A DNA stretch of 64,000 bases from Nilaparvata lugens (Eukaryota > Arthropoda > Insecta > Hemiptera > Delphacidae). Shown here in pieces: positions 47,446 to 58,012 of this stretch. Made by a program: the position numbers and the translations under genes. The DNA is taken from assembly GCF_014356525.2 (NCBI RefSeq), contig NC_052518.1:94741987-94805986 (forward strand), given 5' to 3'. The notes under the pieces are model-generated. The model made no database searches. It saw only the letters and a list, made by a program, of their open reading frames with translations, and had not been told where the DNA came from. Position 1 is the first letter of the stretch. Each line of letters begins with the position of its first letter.

Positions 47446-47729
47446 TGGCACGCCCCCCTCACGTACCCTGCCTGGGTCTCAGCTCAGCACTGGACTAATT
47501 GATAGTGTTTGATGTGATCTGTGTCTGCTTCTGCTTTCCAAACAATAACTTTACTGTCACCACCAAGTGAGTACTGTGCTTGTCGGTTGAATATTTGAAC
47601 TGCGCAGGCGTTTTGTTTCGAATATAGTGACTCAATTTGTTGATTATTTGAAGATTTGTTTTTGTGAATGTCGGTTGTAATTATAGTTTTATTTATTTAT
47701 TTATTTATCTATTTATAATTTTTAAAAAG
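47446..47729 (+). other. 3' UTR of the zinc-finger gene
   Basis: Follows the stop at 47443-47445. Composition falls back to AT-rich. It contains the AU-rich element at 47690-47716 and runs into a repeat block at 47730. No AATAAA was seen before that point, so the real transcript end may lie beyond or was displaced by the retroelement remnant. Confidence 0.5.
47690..47716 (+). promoter_or_regulatory. AU-rich element in the 3' UTR
   Basis: Overlapping ATTTA pentamers: 'tatttatttatttatttat' and one more ATTTA. Such elements bind mRNA-decay or stabilising proteins in animals. The position about 250 nt after the stop fits; a plain TTTA microsatellite is the alternative. Confidence 0.45.
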
Positions 47730-47764
47730 TGTAAGCAAGATGTGGAACGGCGGGAGAAGCCTCC
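47730..47764 (+). repeat. 35-bp direct repeat, left copy
   Basis: Identical to 50276-50310 over 35 bases (it includes 'gtggaacggcgggagaagcc'). The two copies enclose the gag remnant. Confidence 0.85.
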
Positions 47765-48062
47765 TTTGAAGCATTCAAATTAGAAGATATTCAACAAACT
47801 TTTTTCTTCCTCAAAAAATAATATTTACACTGTAATAGTTAAATATCAGATCTAATAAAAATTCTATTCTAATTATCTTATTCTACTCTTATCATTATTC
47901 TTTTTAGCTCATAATATTTCCACATAACATAATATTAATCATTCTTCATATCGGGAAATGATTATTTTAAATTTATCTGACATCGAATAATGTATTAGTC
48001 CTAAACAGTTCAGCGTCCTTCATTGAATGACAACTGCAAATCAGCTAAAAGGCCTCGTTCTA

Positions 48063-49445
48063 CTAGCAATATTGTCTCATGTAATACTTTCGCTGAGTCT
48101 GCTGAGTCTGAGTTCGTTTTTCAAACCTCTCCAGAATTATTGTTTCAATAAATATTTCATCGCTATTAATGCTTAACTGGGACACGCTTCCCAAGATATT
48201 TTTACTACCAGATTGCAATAAATTGATCAAAATTTCATCATGTTTTTCTACAGTGTTCCCATTAACAAATTCATCTGGTTCACTCATTATCCTTTAAATC
48301 ATTATCCTTTATATTATCATTCAGAAAATTACAATTATTCAAATCTGACTCAGTGTTTTTTATTTCACTGTTCACACGAATTGCTGATTCACATTCATGT
48401 AATCCGTTCAATATAATATTTACACGACCTGCTTTTTGTTTGTCAATAATTGAATAGTTCTCATCATAATCAAAAGATCGTTGCCTCCTGTTAACAGAAT
48501 GTTTATTATCAATATTTTTCAAACCCGATTCAGAAGTCATTCCATTCATTTCAATATCATTTTGGGGTCCAAATGAATTTTCATCAGTTATATGAAACAC
48601 CTTTTTTCTGTTAACAAAATATTCCTACGTTTTCTAATTCCTGGAAACTTCCTACCATCGAAAATGCACACTTTAATATCATAGCCTTCTTTTTCACAAA
48701 TATCTCTCATCTTTGTATGTATCCGGTCATTGTAGCTCAAGTTATAAAAACAATTCCTAGTTAGATGATTACATTTATCACAAATTTTACATTTCCTACG
48801 CTTACGTCTTCGCTTTCCATTATTATAAACAATACTAGCATTTTGATGCACTTTCTCAATAGAATCATGTTCATTACAAAATATATCAGAGTTCAGACGA
48901 TTTTCAAACAACCTGTATTTTTCCTTTTTGTCAATTATATCTTCCTCATGTGCTTGTGTAAAACTAGCATCACAACAAATATTTATTTCATTCAAAACAA
49001 TATCATCACAAGTATTAAAATCCTCACATGATGTATCACAAATAAAAGCTTTTTCAAAACGATTCTCAATTTCAAATTCATTTCAGATTTCCAATAATTC
49101 TTCAAACTCTTTTTCCATATTATCATCTATTAGTTGCACTTGTCCAAATTTCCATACATTCAAGAAATTCTGGCATGATAATTCATATTGCTCAATATTT
49201 TTAAACAATTCTTCAATGGTCCTATTGTGTAACGTGATAATTCTTCCATATATATGTGAAGACAAACCTCTTAAAATAATTCTGATAATCCGTGTTTCCT
49301 GCATATTCGAATCTAATTTCCCACATAGGGATAAAACTCTCACTACAAAATCTCTGCCATCTTCCTCGAATTCCATTCTACAAGTATTCAATTCCTTTTC
49401 TAATTTCCACCATTTGTGAGGAGATCGAAATAGTATATTTCGCAC
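48063..49445 (-). pseudogene. Retroelement gag remnant with CCHC zinc knuckle
   Basis: Minus strand. The first segment (49085-49445) has WWKLEKELNTCRMEFEEDG, VRVLSLCGKLDSN and IILRGLSSHIYGRIITLHN, typical of the helical gag domain of LTR elements. A TGA at 49083-49085 interrupts, and the same frame continues to 48588 with a basic stretch and the knuckle CKICDKCNHLTRNC (C-x2-C-x4-H-x4-C). A frame change at an A-run near 48600 leads to a further acidic frame (48280-48600), and a last one ends at 48063. No protease, RT or integrase follows, so this is a gag-only remnant or a non-autonomous element. It is tail-to-tail with the zinc-finger gene. Confidence 0.7.
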
Positions 49446-49640
49446 CTAGGGCCGAAAATGAGACTTTTCCGGCTCGAAATCTGTTTTCAAGTCCGAGGCC
49501 GTAGGCCGAGGACTAGAAAAGATTGAGAGCCGAAAAACATTTTTGCCCATGGTGAGAACGTTATTTTTCGCCACACAGAAAAATAAACAATATAAATATG
49601 AGAATAATTGTTTATTAGGCACTTCCAAAAGCACAACAGG
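49446..49640 (-). repeat. GC-richer repeat-like block
   Basis: A 62-codon minus frame (FSSPRPTASDLKTDFEPEK and so on) sits over a segment with small palindromes ('gtccgaggccgtaggccgag'). I suspect part of the retroelement's 5' region or another repeat, not a gene. Confidence 0.4.
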
Positions 49641-50261
49641 AAGGTCATAGCTCTAGCAAATCTGAGGTAATCTGAATATCAGGAAATTGTCCAAGTATTT
49701 TTATTTTTTATTCTGATTTGTCTAAATAACCTAAAAGATTATGTTCAATTAATCCGGTTTTAATAATCATAAATTCTCCATAATATCTCAAAATATCTTC
49801 AATAATATATTTTCAATTTAATCCTTTCTTAATAATTATCAATTATTTTCCATATCATCATAAATATCTAAATCTCTCCAATAAGAATTAATCATAAATC
49901 TTGCAATCTTACAAAATCTTCAAATAGCATAGCTTTTACAAGTTAAAATCTCAAAATATCGTAAATATCTTTACAATATCGTTTATCTCATAATCGTTAT
50001 TCTTAATCCATCGAAATCCGTTAGTAATACATTTTGTAATAGGCAATGATAACATTATAATTCCAAAATATTCCAATTCATTAAATCCTCGAAATTCATC
50101 CTAACAACTGTTTCTACAGCCCCGGAATGTTCAAACTCAACTATTTGACCCATAATAAATTTCACTGAAATAAAAATAATATTCAATAGTAAACAATGCG
50201 ACCACAGAATTGAGGATACCAGAAAAGTCCAAGTATAAAGCTGGATTAAAATAACACTTGA

Positions 50262-50353
50262 GCCTCCACCAAATATGTAAGCAAGATGTGGAACGGCGGG
50301 AGAAGCCTCCACCAAAATATGTAAGCAAGATATGTGCCTACACCAAATATGTA
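50262..50353. repeat. Short tandem repeats containing the right 35-bp copy
   Basis: The motif 'ccaccaaatatgtaagcaag' recurs three times with variation. The second of the 35-bp direct repeats (50276-50310) lies within it. Confidence 0.75.
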
Positions 50354-53300
50354 AGGGTGGGAAAATGAAAAACAAGAAAAGATCGTACAGGTTTTTGATA
50401 TTTAAAACAAATCAATAAATTATTTTATTACGAAATAAGAATTATAATTAGAATTTATTACGAAATAATAATCAGATGAATATTTCAGGGGCTACTCGCT
50501 TTGCTGATCTGTGGTCGTTCAGTTTATGATAATAAAACAATAAAAAACAAAATTTAATGTTTAGAATTATAGATCTTACTTTACCTTAACAAAAGTCCCT
50601 TGGCCTGCTCTTCAAGGTCCAGATAAAACACTCCCGAATTTAAAATAAAAAAATATAAAAAAACTCTGCCAATTGATTGAATCAAAAACACCAGCTTTCC
50701 CTACAAGATTCAAATCCTGAAAATACAATTATGTAGGTTTAAACTGCCCGGACTCCGACAGCCTATAATTGAATTCTCAAGACAGAAACCTTCAGGTAAC
50801 CAATGCCTTAACTCAACAACTCACTTCACAAACGGTTCAAGTATACGGGCCTCGAAAGAAAAATTCCAGATCTATATTTATGTAAAAAACACATGCACCC
50901 TTGATTCACAGACAAAAAGACAACTCACTCTTGTTTGTATAGCATGGAGCTAAAACCCATAATATTGCCTTCACGAAACGTGATAAAACACACGTTTCAT
51001 CTTTGTACATTCGAGATCTTCTCGCTTTATAAATTATATTTAATAATAAATCCGCGACCAGATCTCCAATTCACAAAATAATATTTCAAAAATTGAATAG
51101 GTTTTGATGTCATGTATGACAAAAGTAGCACTGATTGGGAGAGAAAAACTAAGAATACTCCTTGTACTATTTCTCTCCCAAATTTAGATAACATTTTAAA
51201 AGTCCAAAATAGGGTTATGATTTCACTTCACTAAAATTTAGTCCATTTTCACACAAAAACTACGAAAACTAAGATTTTTAAATTTTGATGGTTGAAAACA
51301 GAATAAAAACAATAATATGACACTCAAATCACCATTAATTGGAACATTTTTGCGTAATTTGACAAAATTTAGAGCCAGAAAAAACACAACTCATTATTCA
51401 GAACAGTAGACCTCGCTCATGAATAAAACTTTCAATCTAATTTTTTGAATAATTATATTTTCACATTCTTAAAAAGCTATCTGGCAGCGTTGCAAAGCTA
51501 GAAGAGCTATTTGTTAGCAAAGCTATTTGCTTAGTCAAGTAACACCAATGTACATCAAATAAATATTGCCTTTATAACGTGGACCTAGTACACTAGACTA
51601 TCTACCTAATCTACCCTGTGCAGTGCTTTACTGCTGCTGCAAATATTTCAATGATTAAATTTACCGAGTGTTTCCATATTTGTTGTATTGTTCAGCTCAG
51701 CTTGTTTTATCTGATTAATCACATGTTCATGTCAACTATTCTTGACTTTTGAGAGCAGAAACCCTGATTTCCAAAATAATTTAACCATATTGAAAACTGA
51801 TGGAATATTTTTAATTTTTTGTTTGTAGTGAGAAGAGCTTGAACAATATAACATTCATCTTCTCAAGGAAAAGTAAACCAGAGATGTAATTAGTAGTAAT
51901 TGGTATGGAATGTGCTCAGCACTGCCTCATGGATAAAGACAATTCAAGGACTGTTTACTTTTATAAATTGATTTGACGTCAACTATCAACTATTGATAGA
52001 CACTATTTGCACTATAAAATTGGTGTCTTCGTGTTTATTAACGAAGTTATTTTTGAGACAGGATGTAAAACAGTTTTATTGCTTTCCTTGAGATGACTGA
52101 ACAAAAGACTATCGTTGGCCAGATTTCAGTAAACAATATTGTATAGGAAAACATTGAAGTGATATTGCAAATAAAATAGAAATATCAACTGAAATCGGTG
52201 GATTTAATTTTCTTTAAAAGCAGTGTTATCTCTTGTAATTGTCACATAATGACAATACTGAATTTTGTATGTGACCTGGGACTGGCTTATGTACTGATGT
52301 AGCCTACTCTGGCTCAAATAAAATCATTGAATCACATTGGTCATTGATAAGATGTTCAATTAGAGGCTTCTGCAACTCACTGTCAACAAAGCATTTTTTA
52401 TATTTTTTACTTTGACAAAAATTGCTTTATGTAACTTTTGATACGTTTTCTATCAATTTCATATTCACTATTTATAATTATAATTTGTGTAATACTCTAT
52501 TCCTTTTTATATAAATACTTTTTCCACTTAGGCTATAAGTTTAAAAAATGTCCCAGATTTAATGTCACGAACACCAAATTTGACTTCCATGATTTTTTAC
52601 CTAGAAAATGCACCATTCTCCATAAATCACTGATGCACAAATAAGGAATGTTCAAGAAACTTGGAAACAATTATTATTAAGAACAAGAAAAAGTGTTTAT
52701 TGTGTTTCGTTCAAAACTGTACAGGTTTTATAACGCTCATCAAATTCTACTCACATTATGAACAATCTACTCTTTTGCATTTACCGAATAAAAAATAATC
52801 ATTACAAATGTTATTTTATTCATCAATCACTGCCATCTTTACACTCCATGAACATAACATAGTCTATACAAATACTCAATATCATACTGTGAATTGATGA
52901 TAAAAATACAGTAGTTGGATCATTTTCAAAATAGATCATTTACGAGAGTGAATTATTTACCAGCTCTCTTTATGTATAGGCTACTATAAAAGGAAGCATA
53001 TTATTTTAAAAATTTGCCAAGCAAGAAACAGTTTGGCATACATAAATAGAAACCTGCTTACAATTATCCAGACCATACAATTTATTGTCTCAACATGCTC
53101 CTCCTACTATTATAAATTCAAAAATAAAATTATTGATAAAGCTTATCTCATAATATCAATTATTCAATTCAATTTTTGATTCAAACAACAGCAGATCAAC
53201 TGTGGAGTTAAACAACGAAGTATGATATTTGAATAAACATTTTTTTCTCAATTGATGGCTCAGAAGCAGACGAGATAGTCAGATTTGATAAATATGTCTC

Positions 53301-53744
53301 CTTTGATTTGAAAAATCCCCTCGCCTCGATTATACAACGTTCCAGTTATGGGTATGGTATCTCCACAACGACCTCAGCCCCAAGGTCAAAGTTGAACTGC
53401 TTTTATTTATACATTGATACATACAATATTATTCTCAATTATGAATGATAATTTGTGGAGCAACTAATGGAAGTAGATCCCCCCAAAAAATATTTTAAAA
53501 AGTATTTCTTTTCAATCAATCAATTCATTTATTTCACAAACAAATATAATACAAAATAACAAAGAAAGTTATAAAAGTGGACAACCCTAGGTATAAGCCC
53601 GATTGGTATTATTTAGGCTTGAAATTCACCTATGGGGCTATTAGGCTTGAAATTCACCTAGGCTTGACAAATCACCTATCAAATGGGAGTATTCCCAATA
53701 TTATGATATTATATATCTATTATTATATATTATATCTCGTATAT
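50354..53744. other. Long non-coding stretch
   Basis: No gene, LTR or terminal repeat recognised. A lone MITE arm is near 51575-51600. Near 53610-53665 a 'ttaggcttgaaattcaccta' unit occurs twice. AT-rich throughout. Confidence 0.5.
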
Positions 53745-53880
53745 TATCGATGCCTTCAATTTCCTCCTCGATTTCGACCTTATTTTTGTGATTTCCAACT
53801 CCCGAACATATCGTTTACGATTTTGTTACCACGAATGAAGGATATCAACAGTGAAGCTTCCAAGGGGGGGGGTTTGAATT
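53745..53880 (+). repeat. Repeat K, copy 1
   Basis: Contains 'tgccttcaatttcctcctcg', 'cccgaacatat' and a G run near 53862. The same blocks occur in the same order at 53998-54030 and, after a gap, at 55072-55195. Confidence 0.65.
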
Positions 53881-54030
53881 CGAAATATCTGTTCCGTTAT
53901 TGCAACTACTCGTAAGTTTATCGAGGAATAAGGCATAAGAATTAACAAACACAACAATAGAATCCCCATATCATTGTAATACAAACATATGTTACAGATG
54001 CCTTCAATTTCCTTTTTGGTTTCGGCCTCA

Positions 54031-55071
54031 TTTTTACTCTCCTTGCCCTATTACCATAGGTAAGGGAAGTATTGCTCTCCGAAAAAATTAAGGTACCCCA
54101 ATTTTTAAAGTTCTATACGTTTCAAGGTCCTCTGAGTCCAAAAAAGTGGTTTTTAGGTATTGGCATAGAGAAACATTAGCGTAAGTAGATATCCCATGGC
54201 ATAGGGAATTTATGTCGCAACTTTTACTGTTATCTCAAGCCGATTACTGTCGATTATTGTCAATTTTTACTGTTTTGTTGGGGCGATAGTGTATGAACGG
54301 CACAATTTGAGAAACTACCAGCGTCACATAGCTGCATAGGAAAGAATTATGTGAACTATCGACATGGGATAACAGTAAAACTTGCGACATAAACGCCCTA
54401 TACCATGGGATATCTACTATGCTATCGTTTCTCTATGGTATTGGTCTGTATATGTGTGTATGTGTACGATATCTCATCTCCTAATTAACGGAATGACTTG
54501 AAATTTGGAACTTAAGGTGCTTACAATATAAGGATCCAACACGAACAATTTTGATCAAATGCAATGCAAGATGGAGGCTGAAATGTTGTCAAAAACAGGG
54601 GTTTTCGTGATTTTCTCGAAAACGGCTCCAACGATTTTGATTAAATTTATACCTTAAATAGTCATCGATAAGCTCTATCAACTGCCACAAGTCCCATATC
54701 TGTAAAAATTTCAGGAGCTCCGCCTCATCTATGCAAAGTTTGATTTTAGATTCCCAATTATCTGGCTTCAGATATAATTTAAACAAAAATTTCAAGTGGA
54801 AAAGATTGAGCATGAAAATCTCTACAATTAATGTTTAGTGGCATTTTCACTAAACATTAATTGATTATTCAATTGCAAACTGTTGGCAACTGTCGATTCT
54901 ATTAAATCATTCACTATGAAAAGATAGCAGACCTCGTGTGTCTCCAGCGTTATTGTCCTGTCACCAGCTGGCTCAGATCTTTGAATAGTAGACTTGAGAT
55001 GCGCGTGAACACTAGCTTCAGGTGATCAATTTTCATAACGGCAAGGAAAGTTGTGTGATCGCCACACCAGA
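54031..55071 (-). mobile_element. Short-TIR DNA element family D, copy 3
   Basis: Reverse orientation relative to 35221-36336. The left end is 'actctccttgccctattacc' and the right end 'ggcaaggaaagttgtgtga'. Internal blocks such as 'gagaaaatc' and 'ccgttttcg', 'attaacggaatgacttgaaa' and 'ggcaactgt' match copy 1 at 8001-8695. MITE B is inserted at 54165-54437. The 74-codon frame inside is not a gene. Confidence 0.75.
54165..54437. mobile_element. MITE family B, copy 2, nested in family D
   Basis: 273 bp, ends 'catagagaaac' and 'gtttctctatg'. The flanks 'gtattgg' (54158-54164 and 54438-54444) are a direct target duplication. Same family as 2159-2434. Confidence 0.85.
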
Positions 55072-55474
55072 TTTCCTGTCTTCCAAACCCCGAACATATA
55101 AGATTTTGTCACCGCGAAATCGGATATCGGCAATGGCGGTCCCAGGAACGGGAAATGGGACAAATAACGGACGGGGGGGGATTTGAATAAAATAAAAATA
55201 ATCATACACTTGAGATAATAGTAAACTATGGAGCGGTTTGTCCTCAGTCTTCAACTCGTATCTTCTAGTCTTCAGATTCCAAAACTCTATACTCGAAATT
55301 CGACTATAAACGTCTTAATAATATAATTAAATAAGAAATTTAATAAAGTAGATAATATCATATACATGATAATATTCTTTGACTGTTGAAGTATGATTTG
55401 TGACTGAGAAGGTGAATGAATATTTATACTAACATTATCTACAATATTTTAGGAGATATTATTATCTATAACTA

Positions 55475-56345
55475 GCTGACTCGGCAAACATCGTACCGCC
55501 AAAAAGTCAATGTATCTCATGTCGTACTTGACTTTATTTGGTGAATCATGAAATTTATCTGACAATCAATATTTTCATTTACATCTCAATATGGACTTCC
55601 TATGTGTTTAGTCATGCAGCATTTATTATTCCGAAAACATATTCTTCTCAATCAATTGGTAGTAATATCTATTAGTGTTCAATTAAAAAAGATAGATAGG
55701 TTAAATCAGTGTTTCAAATATGAATTTAAAGCGTTCATAGTTGTTGATTGTCAATAGATGGTCCAGGAATATATGATATATGATGAATCACACTGAATTC
55801 CATATTCTTTCCATCTTCCATTTTAGGATGAATATCAGCTAAGCTAAATTGAAAAAAATAGTAAATTATTCAGTAATTGATGAATGCAATATGAACAACT
55901 CTTTTTCATGGGATGATAGATTTTTCCAACATTTTCCAGATTCAATGATAGAGGGGACTGATAATGTTATTTGTATAGGTCTTCTAAGGAGCCATTATCT
56001 ACAGCTGGTACCAATCAACTACACTTCAACTCCAAACTACTCTATTAAGCACGGGTGACCTGTTTATTACAGCTGGTAACTTTAGAAATCATATTATCAC
56101 AACATGATCTTGAATCATGATCATCTTTCCGTTCTTCGGTAGCCACTTGGCCGGCAAGTACGAAAACATAGGTCTGTAAAATGGATTAATAAATAATTAC
56201 TATTAGCCCCCCTATTAAAATTTTTGGTCAGAAACCATCCCCAATATTCACACAACATATTCCCAAAGTTTCATGCCGTTCTGTCAAGTAATTTTCAAGT
56301 CTATACGAAACAAACACACATACAGACATTCATTTATAGATATAA
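55475..56345 (+). other. Possible degenerate LINE/SINE-like unit
   Basis: It starts near 'ctagctgactcggcaaacat' and ends near 'acattcatttatagatata'. Insect retroposons often start with a similar 'gctgacccggcaaac' motif and end in short repeats of that kind. The interior shows no coding domain. A weak call based on the two ends only. Confidence 0.3.
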
Positions 56346-57831
56346 TAAAGGAATGAATTGGCAAGCACAATAATAATTTAAGATAGAATTGTTAACCAAA
56401 CAGCCATTTCAGTAACGCATTCAATGAATGACCATAAAATTATTATCGTGATGCAACAAACTTATCCAATCAAAGAAGATTTTTTTATAAAATCTCAACT
56501 ATATGACGCCACTCAGAGCCAATCTTAGTATAGTATATCACCTTTTCATCAAAGAATATAAATAAGGAATCAAAACTATTAATAGAGCATAATTAATTGA
56601 GCCTCCCTATCCATGAATATTGATTGTAGAATTATTCAAGCTAAAAACTAATATAGGAGTAAAGTACTATTGATATATTACAGTGACTGAATAAAAATAC
56701 TAGATATAGTCCAACAACAGACTTATTATCACCATTATCAATTAGACTTATTAGACCATTATCAATCTCTGGTAAACCAATCGCTGAGTTATGGTGTAAT
56801 GGTGTAGCAACCGAAACCGGCATCTATATTTTTAATAAATCTGTGATATGACAATATTAATTTAATCCTCTTATTCAGTATGGATAACTACCACAAAATC
56901 GACATCGACAATAATCAGGAAGTGAGAAACGGTACAGTGAGTTTAACTATTTTAACAATGTGGACAAAATAATTCCAAAACTATTGAAGCTAATAAATAA
57001 CATGGAAGTACAAAAGTGAATGAAGTCTGGTAAACGATGTACCTTGTACGTCTAAAAATTTACAGTTATAAAAATATGATTATAATTCATTCAAAACCAT
57101 CGTAATTTGATTTTATGGGAAGAGATGTTGTGATATTTCTCCATATTTAAAACAATAATACATTGATGATACATTGTTAATACACTGATTTGTATTTATT
57201 CAAAAATAATTTAAATTACAATTAATTAAAAGAATAAGAAATTGATGTCAATAACACTATACTTATTGAAAAATAATTTATGGCATCACCTGCCACAAAT
57301 TCAGCTGTATTGATACTTATTCTTTACGAAACAGGAAATAAATTTTTCATGAATTCCATTTCACCTGATTGGTTTTGAATAGTGGTATTGACAACAATCG
57401 ATGTCCTATTCTTTTTATCATCTATTATCACTCATTACATAATTCCGATAAATACGAATACGTACCGTTATCAGAGTAACATACTTTAAATCACTCACAC
57501 ATAAACATACCATCCAGTCGTTTACATTTTACAAATCGTTGATTAATGAAAAAGTTCGAGGTAAATATCTCTAAAATTTACATAAAATAAACTTGACCTA
57601 AAAGCCACCACAAACGTGTCCTCAATCTGTTGTAATGTCCAGAGAATTCAGAATTACCACCATAAGTATAACTGCTCAATTACTTTTTACAGGCATGGAC
57701 CAAGTTCTGCAACAGACATTACAGCAATGCATAAGTAGGATATTACACAAAGATCAAAACAGACAAGACATTGTTCGAACTCACAAATTTATTGAAAGAG
57801 GCCACGGTAGATAGTTGAAAGCTGTTAAGCC

Positions 57832-57834
<3 letters not shown>
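56346..57834. other. Non-coding stretch
   Basis: No gene recognised. 56757-56822 resembles one arm of the palindrome at 4909-5064 ('ggtgtagcaaccgaaaccgg'). Confidence 0.5.
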
Positions 57835-57867
<33 letters not shown>

Positions 57868-57974
57868 TTTTGTTCGTACAATATTTTGCCGTCATTATGA
57901 ATTCTATGAGATTAAATGGAACTTGACAACGTCATCTGCTTAATCTAATAGAATTTATAAGAACGGCAAAATAT
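57835..57974. repeat. (CA)n microsatellite followed by a palindrome
   Basis: CA units at 57835-57862. Then 'atattttgccgt' (57881-57892) is mirrored by 'acggcaaaatat' (57963-57974), with further pairing of 'attctatgagattaa'. Probably a small MITE. Confidence 0.7.
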
Positions 57975-58012
57975 AGTGATATGATAAACCATATGTTTTC
58001 GTTGTCATTGAT

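Larger units (their letters stand above)
53998..55195 (+). repeat. Repeat K, copy 2, split by family D
   Basis: The left part (53998-54030) has 'tgccttcaatttccttttt'. The right part (55072-55195) has 'ccccgaacatat', 'gattttgtcaccgcgaa' and a G run. Compared with copy 1, these are contiguous apart from the family D element between them. Confidence 0.65.
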
